In this document: positions 35,917-43,908 of the stretch, piece by piece
How positions within the stretch are numbered: position 1 is the first letter of the stretch
Layout: each line of letters starts with the position of its first letter
Source of the DNA: an uncultured Lachnospiraceae bacterium
Lineage (GTDB): Bacteria; Bacillota; Clostridia; Lachnospirales; Lachnospiraceae
Direction: 5' to 3'
NCBI GenBank assembly: GCA_947588675.1
Contig: CANPYY010000006.1
Span: forward strand, 1-64,000
Length of the DNA stretch: 64,000 nucleotides
Made by a program: the position numbers and the translations under genes
Notes under the pieces: model-generated
The model's database searches: none
Seen by the model: the letters and a program-made list of their open reading frames with translations, nothing else
Told to the model about the DNA's origin: nothing

Positions 35917-36852
35917 ATGCAGAATAATAAAATTGTAGTTGCTCTGGGACGTAACTGTTTTGGAGATACATTCCCCGAACAGAAAAAAAATATTACCAAG
36001 GCAGCAAAAGCTATTGCCGATTTGACAGAAGAAAAATACAATTTAGTAGTGACCCACAGCAACGGAGCGCAGATTGGGATGATTCAGACCGCCATGACTG
36101 AATTTAGCCGACTGGATAAACATTATACTGCCGCCCCGGTATCCCTCTGCGGCGCAATGAGCCAGGGATATATAGGATATGATTTGCAAAATGCCATAAG
36201 AAGCGAACTTCTGAAAAGAGGGATATATAAAACCGTATCTACAGTTATCACACAGGTAAGAGTCGACCCGTTTGACAAGGCATTTAATAATCCTACTAAA
36301 ATCATAGGCCGTCATATGTCCAAAGAAGATGCTGATATTGAAGAAGAAAAAGGAAACCATGTAATAGAAGACGGCGCGGACGGTTACAGACGTATAGTTG
36401 CTTCACCAAAGCCAATAGATATATATGAAATAGACGCTATTAAGGTTCTTTCAGATGCCGGTCAGATAGTTATTGCTGCCGGAGGAGGCGGCATTCCCGT
36501 ACTTGAACAGGGCGTATATTTAAAAGGCGCCAGCGCAATTATAGAAAAAGATTATACCGCCGCCAAACTTGCGGATATGCTTGATGCCTCAAAGCTTCTG
36601 TTTCTTACTGAAACAGACTGCCTGACAATTAATATCGGAACTGATAAAGAACAAAAACTTGGAAAAATAAGCGTAACAGAAGCCCTTGACCTTACAAAAG
36701 CGGATCATTTTGAAGCTATAACCACACAGCCTAAAATGGAAGCATCTATCGCTTTTGTTTCGGCCGGTGCCTCACGTACGGCAATTATTACACATGTAGA
36801 CAAGGTGCTTGAAGGAATACGTGAAAAAGCCGGAACTATTATAAAATCATAA
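35917..36852 (+). CDS. arcC: Carbamate kinase
   Basis: A 311-residue kinase making ATP and carbamate from carbamoyl phosphate, or the reverse. VVTHSNGAQIGMI, QGYIGYDLQNAI, VRVDPFDKAFNNPTKIIG and VIAAGGGGIPV are diagnostic. The N-terminal loop reads VALGRNCFGD, where the common form is VALGGNAL, as in a subgroup of anaerobe enzymes. ATG at 35917 with AGAAGGA. A lone plus-strand gene; ornithine carbamoyltransferase, its usual partner, is 22 kb away. A TATAAT at 35872-35877 may be its -10. Confidence 0.93.
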   Translation: MQNNKIVVALGRNCFGDTFPEQKKNITKAAKAIADLTEEKYNLVVTHSNGAQIGMIQTAMTEFSRLDKHYTAAPVSLCGAMSQGYIGYDLQNAIRSELLKRGIYKTVSTVITQVRVDPFDKAFNNPTKIIGRHMSKEDADIEEEKGNHVIEDGADGYRRIVASPKPIDIYEIDAIKVLSDAGQIVIAAGGGGIPVLEQGVYLKGASAIIEKDYTAAKLADMLDASKLLFLTETDCLTINIGTDKEQKLGKISVTEALDLTKADHFEAITTQPKMEASIAFVSAGASRTAIITHVDKVLEGIREKAGTIIKS

Positions 36853-36874
36853 CGATATAAATAAATATCATATA

Positions 36875-36924
36875 AAATACAGTTGCCGCATAACTAAAAA
36901 TCCAATTATGCAGCAACTGTATTT
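36875..36924. terminator. Bidirectional terminator between arcC and repeat-protein gene
   Basis: AAATACAGTTGC-c-GCATAA (36875-36893) pairs with TTATGC-a-GCAACTGTATTT (36906-36924), an 18-pair stem with one mismatch and a 12-base loop. T-rich DNA follows on both sides. The genes are convergent. Confidence 0.8.
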
Positions 36925-36939
36925 ATGTTTTTATCTCTG

Positions 36940-39900
36940 TTATTTTTTTATCTTTACTTTCTTGGAAAGGCCTTTTTTCCTTAAAATCTTTTTATATGCC
37001 TTAACTTTATTTTTCGGCGCCTTTACCTTAAACTTTACATATTTTTTCTTTCCTGCATTTTTAAACGCCCTTTTTCCTATATTCTTCGATACAAGCTGTT
37101 TGGATTTAATTACCATTTTCTTTAGGGAAACACAGTTTTTAAATGCATTTGAACCTATAGCTTTAATACTTGCAGGAATTGTAACTTTCTTTAATTTCCT
37201 GTTATTCTTAAAAGCATTTTTGGCAATTGACGTCACTTTACAGAGTTTACCGTTAATCGTAACCGTCTGCGGTATATTTACAGAAACCGTCTTTTTATTT
37301 ACAGGTTTTTTTAATGCAGCTTCACCTTCGGCAGTAATCACATAAACCATGCCGTCTACAGTGACGCTTTCCTCGCCGGGCGATTTTACAATATTATCCG
37401 AAGGTATTATTGCCGTATTTGAATCTTGTGTCTGTACAGGCGGCGTTACACCCTGCTTATTATCTTCCGCAGGAGGATTTACCTCCTGTCCGGCTTCCGG
37501 AACTTTCGTAGCCTGCGGAGCTTCTGTAGTTTCCGGAATTTCCGTAGTTTCCGGCTCTCCGGTAGCCGCAGGCGGCGTTACTGTCGGAGAAGGCGTCGTT
37601 TCGGTTTTCTCCTCTTTTACCGCTACGGCAAATGCAGACAGTTTATTTACAGAAACCGTAACATAACCTCTCTCATCTACAATAAGATTATCATATGGCG
37701 GCATAATTTCAGTATTGTGCAACTGATACACAACCGCATCTTTTCCCACATATTCCATTCCCGCAAAAAGCGATAAATGAAGCTCTCCAAAATCTTCAGT
37801 TATTTCACTTTGTGCTTTTCCGTCTACATATAATGTCATTAAAATATTATAGGCATCTACAAACATATAATTTCCGCCATCTTTATCCCAAACAGCCTTT
37901 TTAAGTTTATCCGAGTCACTGCCCTTAGGTGATTCTTCAGATAATACAATATCTACATTATGCGACTTACGGTCAACACCTGCTTTTTTAACTATTCCAT
38001 CCAAATCAATTCCGTCTTTTGCTATGCTTAATTTATTTCCCGTATTATCCGTTACGAGGAATGAATGAAGCCTTGTGTTAAGCTCGCCACACCTGTCGCA
38101 TTTTGCCGTTTCGGTGCCATCGTTATTTGATACATAAACAGTAAAACTATGGCCGGTCGCAGGTATTACTTCACTTGATTTCACCGTCTTGCATACGGTA
38201 CAGTGTATCGACCTGCTTCCATCCTCGGTACACGTTGCCTCTTTATCGACAACATAATCTTCAGTCCACATATGTCCTTTACCCGTTACATTCTTAGTTT
38301 CGGTATATTTACATCTGTTACATGTACGATGCTCGCTTCCCATTTCGTCACATTCATTTCCTTCAGTCTTTTCCCAGTCACTAAATTCATGTCCCAGCTC
38401 GGGAATAACTTTACTTTCCCTGACCGCATTGCATTTCGTACAGTGAATGGACATACTTCCGTCTTCCGTACATGTAGCAGGAAGGTCAATACTAAACTCA
38501 GCGGCCCAACTGTGACCGGTTGCCGTAATATTTCTCGTATACGTATATCCGCAGGATTTACATACTTTCTGCTCGCTTCCTTCCGTATCGCATGTAGCCG
38601 ACCCTACATGTTCCCAGCCATCAAAACTATGACCGGTTGCAGCAATTGTTTCGCTTAATTTTACTGTATCGCAGTTTGCGCAGTGAATTGACCTGCTTCC
38701 GTCTTCTATACAGCTTGCCGGTTTATCAATTGTATATTCTTCTTCCCATTCATGTTTCTTACCTACGACATTTTTTGTTTCCACATAGTTACATCTGTCG
38801 CATACCCTTCTCTGGCTTCCCGAAACATCACATACCAAAGATTCTAAATTTTCCCAATCTCCAAATTCATGGTCCAGCGCATGTATGACCTTACTTTCCT
38901 TTGTAGCATCGCAATTTTTACAGTGAATAGATTCGCTTCCATTATTTACACAGGTTGCAGCAACATCAATTGTATAACCCGGCATCCATTCATGGACTTC
39001 TTCCACAAGGTTCTGGTTCTCTTTGAAACCGCATACCTTACATGTATGACATTCGCTTCCTTCCGTATCGCATGTAGAAGAATTTATATGTTCCCACTCA
39101 TCAAAGCTGTGACCTCTTGCCGGTATATCAATAGTTTCCTCAACCATATCACAGTTCTTACAATGAATTGACATACTTCCGCTTTGCGTACAGTTAGCTT
39201 CCTTATCAATCGTAAAACCATCTTCCCAGTCATGTCCCAGTGGATTAAGATTCTCTGTATCTATATGTCCGCAGTTATCGCAGATTCGGCGTCTGCTTCC
39301 GGAATCGTCGCAATCAGGCGTATCCACATCCTGCCACTCTCCATAACTGTGCTCCAGTACCGGAATGCTTTCTATAGAATCTTCTTTTTTAATATCACAG
39401 TATTTACAATGTATAGATTTACTTCCTTCATCCGTACAGGTAGGTTCTTTATCAACGACGGCTTTCTCATTCCAACTGTGTCCTGTTGCAGAAAGCACCT
39501 TTGTTTCTTCTTCTCTGCACACATCACATACACGACGTTCCATACCCGTTGTTTCACATGACGGCGTAATCGTAACTTCCCATTCCCCATACTTATGGGC
39601 TGCCGGAATTACTTCGCTTTTATAAATAGCTTTACAATGTTTACAATGAATTGAACGGCTTCCATCTTCAGTACAGGTCGCTTCTTTATCTATAGTATAA
39701 TTATCTTCCCATTCATGGGCGCTTGGATGCAGATTTTCAGTTTCAGTATATCCGCACGTATTACATGTGCGTTCCCTTACTCCCGCATCGTCGCATCCTT
39801 CTTTTACATCTATATCAGTCCACTCACCAAAACTGTGTCCCAAAGGTTTTCCCGGCGTCACAGTCCTTCTTTCAACTTCTTCACTGCATACATCGCAGCG

Positions 39901-41559
39901 CTTAACAACATCATACGAACCCGCTTCGGTACAGTTCGCCGGTTTAACATTCACTACTGCGCCATTTCCCGACGTTTTATGCTCAGCTTTTTCAGATTCA
40001 TAATTACAACCCGGTCTTCCGCATACATGCCAATGATGGGTTCCGTCGGTTTTCCATGTGCGGCTGTTAATATCGTGTGATTGATATCCTTTTTTCATAA
40101 CATAGCCGCACTCGCTGCATAACATTCCCTTTGTACAGTCATTATCTATTGAAGACGAATGATGCACTTCTGTATTTGTATAATATGAACATCCGCTGTT
40201 CTGGCATTTTTTCCTGTGCCCATATGATGTCTTTATATAATCGCCGCTAAGGTCATGTTCTTCTCCCGCTTTAATTATATGTCCGCATACGCATACCACA
40301 GGCGTTGCGCAGTTAGAATCATCCTTGCCCGAATGTTCTATCTTTGCGCTGGTCTGCGTACATCCGGGATTCTGACATACCAGCCAGTGATGCGTACCGT
40401 CGCTCTGATATTCACCGCCAAAATTATGTTTAGCAGACGTCATTTGATAACCGCATTTATCACATTTAAAACCAACCAGGCAGTCTCCCTCTATCCCGCT
40501 TTTCGTATGTTCTTCCCTTATAGTCACATTACATCCTTCATGTATACATTTCTTCCAGTGTGAAGTTGAATTACTGGAATACTCTTCTGGATACTCATGT
40601 TCTGGATATATGGTTTTTTCTTTCACATCGCCGCACTCTTTGCATTTTGTTTCTTTGGTGCAGTCATATGTATTTTCATATACATGTCCATACGGCCTGG
40701 TATAGTATACGTCTGTTTTACCGCACCCCGGATTGGTACAGTCCCTTTCCATCTGCGCTCCCTCGGTACAGTTTCCCGGTTTTATCATCCTCGGAGTACC
40801 CCATCTGTGAGCCAGCGCATCTAATTTGACAATATCTGTCTTTGCATCACAGCCTTCATCCAGACAGTGTTTTGACTTATAACCATCATTTGAACAGTCG
40901 GGAGCTTTATCTATCGTATATTCTTCATCCCAGTGATGCTCTGCTTTATTAATATCTTCATTAGGTTTCATGTCGCCGCACCTTGAACATATCTCTACAT
41001 CTGCAGTCTGCCCGCCGGGCATATTCCAGTGTTCCGTCTTATATTCATGTCCGAGTTTGGAAACTCCCGTATCAGGTCGCTGCATAAGCGGCTGCGCAAA
41101 GCCGCAATCCTGGCACACATATATCACACCTGTATACGGATACCATGTACAGGTGGCTGAATCCATAGTTACCGGCACCTGTACATTTGAATGATTGTTC
41201 TTAATATTAACAATTTCCTCCGATATATTTCCTGCCTTGTCCGCAGCCGTAATATGCTGGTCCATGCCGGTCTGCAGGCTGTATGTAAACTGTTTTTCAC
41301 CCTCGGTAAGCGACGTACTTATAATTACATCATTAATTTTAATATAATCAAGTCCTTCATTATCCGTAACTTTAAGTATTACTTCCTCTCCCTTAGGCAT
41401 ACAGTAAGTATTTACGCCGCTTTTATGTTCGCCTTTAATCGTAATTACAGGCGGTTCCTCCTCATGGTTTTCCTGCGCATATACCGGCATTTCCACAGAA
41501 GTGCAAAGCATTGCTGCCGCAACCGCTATAGAAAATATTTTTCTCATTTTTTTGTACAT
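36940..41559 (-). CDS. Giant secreted Cys/His-repeat surface protein with C-terminal LRR
   Basis: A 1539-residue exported protein with signal peptide ending VYAQ (about 28) and an Ig-like domain (about 35-120). About 28 Cys-pair modules cover roughly 130-1165. The first third mixes CX4C (CTNPGC, CQNPGC) and CXXC (CKECG, CSECG). The rest alternates two modules, consensus ATCTEDGSxSIHCxxC and CDTxGSExRxCxxC, each with a trailing GH. Then come a beta domain, a Thr/Pro/Glu linker (about 1330-1390) and a BspA-type LRR with a very basic C-terminus. No LPXTG or SLH motif. ATG at 41559 with AGAAGGA inside the end of trhP, one base from its stop. Probable adhesin or substrate/metal-binding surface protein; function unproven. 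Confidence 0.85.
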   Translation of the reverse strand: MYKKMRKIFSIAVAAAMLCTSVEMPVYAQENHEEEPPVITIKGEHKSGVNTYCMPKGEEVILKVTDNEGLDYIKINDVIISTSLTEGEKQFTYSLQTGMDQHITAADKAGNISEEIVNIKNNHSNVQVPVTMDSATCTWYPYTGVIYVCQDCGFAQPLMQRPDTGVSKLGHEYKTEHWNMPGGQTADVEICSRCGDMKPNEDINKAEHHWDEEYTIDKAPDCSNDGYKSKHCLDEGCDAKTDIVKLDALAHRWGTPRMIKPGNCTEGAQMERDCTNPGCGKTDVYYTRPYGHVYENTYDCTKETKCKECGDVKEKTIYPEHEYPEEYSSNSTSHWKKCIHEGCNVTIREEHTKSGIEGDCLVGFKCDKCGYQMTSAKHNFGGEYQSDGTHHWLVCQNPGCTQTSAKIEHSGKDDSNCATPVVCVCGHIIKAGEEHDLSGDYIKTSYGHRKKCQNSGCSYYTNTEVHHSSSIDNDCTKGMLCSECGYVMKKGYQSHDINSRTWKTDGTHHWHVCGRPGCNYESEKAEHKTSGNGAVVNVKPANCTEAGSYDVVKRCDVCSEEVERRTVTPGKPLGHSFGEWTDIDVKEGCDDAGVRERTCNTCGYTETENLHPSAHEWEDNYTIDKEATCTEDGSRSIHCKHCKAIYKSEVIPAAHKYGEWEVTITPSCETTGMERRVCDVCREEETKVLSATGHSWNEKAVVDKEPTCTDEGSKSIHCKYCDIKKEDSIESIPVLEHSYGEWQDVDTPDCDDSGSRRRICDNCGHIDTENLNPLGHDWEDGFTIDKEANCTQSGSMSIHCKNCDMVEETIDIPARGHSFDEWEHINSSTCDTEGSECHTCKVCGFKENQNLVEEVHEWMPGYTIDVAATCVNNGSESIHCKNCDATKESKVIHALDHEFGDWENLESLVCDVSGSQRRVCDRCNYVETKNVVGKKHEWEEEYTIDKPASCIEDGSRSIHCANCDTVKLSETIAATGHSFDGWEHVGSATCDTEGSEQKVCKSCGYTYTRNITATGHSWAAEFSIDLPATCTEDGSMSIHCTKCNAVRESKVIPELGHEFSDWEKTEGNECDEMGSEHRTCNRCKYTETKNVTGKGHMWTEDYVVDKEATCTEDGSRSIHCTVCKTVKSSEVIPATGHSFTVYVSNNDGTETAKCDRCGELNTRLHSFLVTDNTGNKLSIAKDGIDLDGIVKKAGVDRKSHNVDIVLSEESPKGSDSDKLKKAVWDKDGGNYMFVDAYNILMTLYVDGKAQSEITEDFGELHLSLFAGMEYVGKDAVVYQLHNTEIMPPYDNLIVDERGYVTVSVNKLSAFAVAVKEEKTETTPSPTVTPPAATGEPETTEIPETTEAPQATKVPEAGQEVNPPAEDNKQGVTPPVQTQDSNTAIIPSDNIVKSPGEESVTVDGMVYVITAEGEAALKKPVNKKTVSVNIPQTVTINGKLCKVTSIAKNAFKNNRKLKKVTIPASIKAIGSNAFKNCVSLKKMVIKSKQLVSKNIGKRAFKNAGKKKYVKFKVKAPKNKVKAYKKILRKKGLSKKVKIKK
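38080..41170 (-). repeat. Cys/His module array inside repeat protein
   Basis: Modules encode about 40 residues each. From 38216 to 39300 the Gly-Ser codon motif recurs every 120 bases exactly (ending at 38220, 38340, and so on to 39300, ten times), with no insertion or deletion. Paired modules repeat every 240 bases. The part above about 39900 is less regular. Confidence 0.9.
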
Positions 41560-41560
41560 A

Positions 41561-42793
41561 TCAATATTCCTTCTTTCTCATCAAATCATATTTATTAAGT
41601 TTCATACCGACATCTATAAAAATCTGTCTGCCCGGATGGGGGCAGCTTTCTATATCACATCCGGCATCATCTTTCATTTTAAGTACGCTTACTTTATATA
41701 TCTGTCCGTCATTCCTCATAATTTCTATTTCATCGCCTACAGAAAATTTATTTTTCTGTTCGAATCCATAAAGTCCTTCATCATTACTTCCGTTTATCAT
41801 TCCCAGATAAACATAATTTCTGATATATGTATTACTGTCATATATCTGGGCTTCATGAGTCGGTTTCCCATAAAAAAATCCCGTCGTATATTGTCTGTAA
41901 GTTCCTTTTTCAAGTTCTTCCTTATAATACGGTATACGTTTTTCATAAAGTTTTTCATCGGTGTAATAATCATCTATCGCCATTCTGTATACCCTGCATA
42001 CGCCGGCAACATACAAAGCGGTTTTCATACGTCCTTCTACCTTGAAACTGTTTATTCCCGCCCTGCACAAATCCGGAATATGTTCAATCATACATAAATC
42101 TTTCGAGTTAAATATATAAGTCCCCCTTTCATTTTCTTCTACCGGAATATATTCTCCCGGTCTTTTTTCCTCCATAACATAATATTTCCATCTGCAGGGA
42201 TGCGTACATTCGCCTAAATTTGCATCCCTTCCGGTAAAATAATTGCTTAACAGGCACCTTCCGGAATATGAAATACACATTGCCCCATGAATGAACGTTT
42301 CTATTTCCAGTTCATCAGGAATATTTTTTCTTATTCCGGCTATTTCTTCTATTGAAAGTTCCCTTGCAGTTACAACGCGTACCGCACCCTGCATATACCA
42401 GAATCTGAATGTTTCATAATTGACGTTATTACTTTGCGTACTTATATGTATATCTATATCCGGGCATATCCTTCGGGCAGTCAAAAAAACACCGGGGTCT
42501 GATATTATAAGCGCGTCCGGCTTAATGCTGTCCAGCTCTTTAAAATATTCTTCTATTCCCGGCATATCTTCATTATGCGCAGTAATATTAGCGGTAACAT
42601 ATACTTTTTTACCATATTCATGCGCAAAATCTACTGCTTTTCGCATCTCCTCATAGGAAAAATTATGCGCCTTTGCACGCAGTCCATACATATCTCCCCC
42701 TATATATACTGCATCGGCTCCGAACAAAACTGCAATTTTTAATATTTCAAGGTTCCCGGCAGGCATTAAAAGCTCCGGTTTTTTACAGGACAT
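41561..42793 (-). CDS. trhP: U32 family tRNA hydroxylation protein TrhP-like
   Basis: A 410-residue U32 'peptidase' family protein. ELLMPAGNLEILKIAVLFGADAVYIGG starts the TIM-like domain. The U32 signature ETFIHGAMCISYSGRCLLS (about 165-183), with later Cys in GECTHPCRW, gives the iron-sulfur ligands. The C-terminal beta domain ends PHPGRQIFID. In Bacillus the orthologues next to trmR (YrrN/YrrO) are needed for 5-hydroxyuridine in tRNA anticodons. The same order here supports that role. ATG at 42793 with AAAGGTGG, one base behind trmR. Confidence 0.88.
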   Translation of the reverse strand: MSCKKPELLMPAGNLEILKIAVLFGADAVYIGGDMYGLRAKAHNFSYEEMRKAVDFAHEYGKKVYVTANITAHNEDMPGIEEYFKELDSIKPDALIISDPGVFLTARRICPDIDIHISTQSNNVNYETFRFWYMQGAVRVVTARELSIEEIAGIRKNIPDELEIETFIHGAMCISYSGRCLLSNYFTGRDANLGECTHPCRWKYYVMEEKRPGEYIPVEENERGTYIFNSKDLCMIEHIPDLCRAGINSFKVEGRMKTALYVAGVCRVYRMAIDDYYTDEKLYEKRIPYYKEELEKGTYRQYTTGFFYGKPTHEAQIYDSNTYIRNYVYLGMINGSNDEGLYGFEQKNKFSVGDEIEIMRNDGQIYKVSVLKMKDDAGCDIESCPHPGRQIFIDVGMKLNKYDLMRKKEY

Positions 42794-42794
42794 C

Positions 42795-43478
42795 TTATTG
42801 CCACCTTTCTCTGTTTTTTATACTGACTGCTATTCCGTCGCCCACAGGAAGAATCATCGTATTCCAGTCTTTTGAATGTGTTATATAATAAAGATATTCC
42901 CTCATACGTGTATGTATTGTCCGGTTTCTGCGTGAAACGGCATACCTGGATTCAAGTATTTCCCCTTCCTGCATTACGTTATCAGTTATCATTACGCCGC
43001 CGGGGTTAAGCAGCTTTAATACATATTCGGCAAATATCTTATACTGTCCCTTAGAAGCATCCATAAAAACCAAATCATATTTTTTTTCTTTTTCGGAAAG
43101 CTCCTTTAAAATATTTAAAGCGTCACCGGCAATAAGGTTAATCCTGTTTTTCCTGTCATATTTATTAAAATTATCCTTTGCCTGTTCTATACGTCCCGGC
43201 ACTCTTTCTATAGTATCAATCAGCACATCATCTTTTCCCTCTGCCATATACAGCGCCGAATAGCCTGTAGCGGTGCCTATTTCCAATACTTTTTTTACAT
43301 TAAAAGCTCTTAGAAAAAATATAAGTACGCCGCCGGTAAGCCTTCTTATTACCGGCACATGTTCTTTTTGCGCCTTAAACTCAATATCCGTAAGATACTC
43401 CGGCATTTCCTCAAGAAATGTTTCCAAAAACACTTCCATACGTTCATCCATTATATCTCCATTGTACTTATACTTCAC
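42795..43478 (-). CDS. trmR: tRNA 5-hydroxyuridine methyltransferase
   Basis: A 227-residue class I SAM methyltransferase of the O-methyltransferase 3 family. VLEIGTATGYSALYMA is the SAM loop; VFMDASKGQYKIF, GGVMITDNVM and LPVGDGIAVS are the family motifs. In Bacillus TrmR methylates ho5U34 to mo5U34, acting after TrhP. Start uncertain: GTG at 43478 overlaps the mltG-like stop (GTGA) behind AGAAGG, while ATG at 43451 behind GGAG gives a 218-residue form. Confidence 0.9.
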   Translation of the reverse strand: MKYKYNGDIMDERMEVFLETFLEEMPEYLTDIEFKAQKEHVPVIRRLTGGVLIFFLRAFNVKKVLEIGTATGYSALYMAEGKDDVLIDTIERVPGRIEQAKDNFNKYDRKNRINLIAGDALNILKELSEKEKKYDLVFMDASKGQYKIFAEYVLKLLNPGGVMITDNVMQEGEILESRYAVSRRNRTIHTRMREYLYYITHSKDWNTMILPVGDGIAVSIKNRERWQ

Positions 43479-43888
43479 TGTGCACCTTCTTCCTGTCCCG
43501 TTCCGCTATTTGTAATTATACTTAATATCTCCTCATAATTCATACTTGTATTTAATTCATACGTCCCGGGTATAACTACGGCTCCGTCACTTCCCTGCGC
43601 CGTAATCTGCGCACGTATATAAAACGAATATTTATTTACTATAAGTTTATTATATTCAAGTCTGGAGGCTATAGACATTGTACCTTCGCCTTCATTTACA
43701 GTAAAATCCACATCCGTTCCCGGCGCTTCGGAAGCAGTTACATTTCCGAATATCTGATATCCGAAATCATACATTCCCACACACAGCCTTGATACCGCAT
43801 AAATGATGAGTCCATAAAATATCAGACTTAAAATAATGCTGAATATAACTTTTACCCCGCTTAGCACTGCTCTTTGTGAACCAGCCAT
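43475..43888 (-). CDS. Truncated MltG-like protein (membrane anchor and LysM-like part only)
   Basis: A 137-residue protein with one membrane span (about 14-38) and then the LysM-like N-terminal subdomain of MltG/YceG (VDFTVNEGEGTMSIASRL, VIPGTYELNTSMNYEEILSII). It stops exactly where the catalytic lytic transglycosylase domain with its active-site Glu would begin. The position between rnj and trmR is that of yrrL (mltG) in Bacillus. The open frame is tight, with a good AGAGGTG site and a 4-base overlap with trmR, so it looks maintained rather than decaying. It may regulate or scaffold septal wall synthesis. Confidence 0.8.
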   Translation of the reverse strand: MAGSQRAVLSGVKVIFSIILSLIFYGLIIYAVSRLCVGMYDFGYQIFGNVTASEAPGTDVDFTVNEGEGTMSIASRLEYNKLIVNKYSFYIRAQITAQGSDGAVVIPGTYELNTSMNYEEILSIITNSGTGQEEGAQ

Positions 43889-43908
43889 TAATCACACCTC
43901 TTTTGCTA

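Noticed and set aside
38080-39310. Repetitive DNA with regular 120-base period as a possible CRISPR or satellite array
   Set aside because: The period encodes in-frame protein modules, with no conserved short repeat/unique spacer pattern.
37349-41598. Many Cys- or Ser-rich plus-strand frames opposite the repeat protein
   Set aside because: They are shadows caused by the repeated codons of the minus-strand gene; they lack ribosome sites and change frame between modules.
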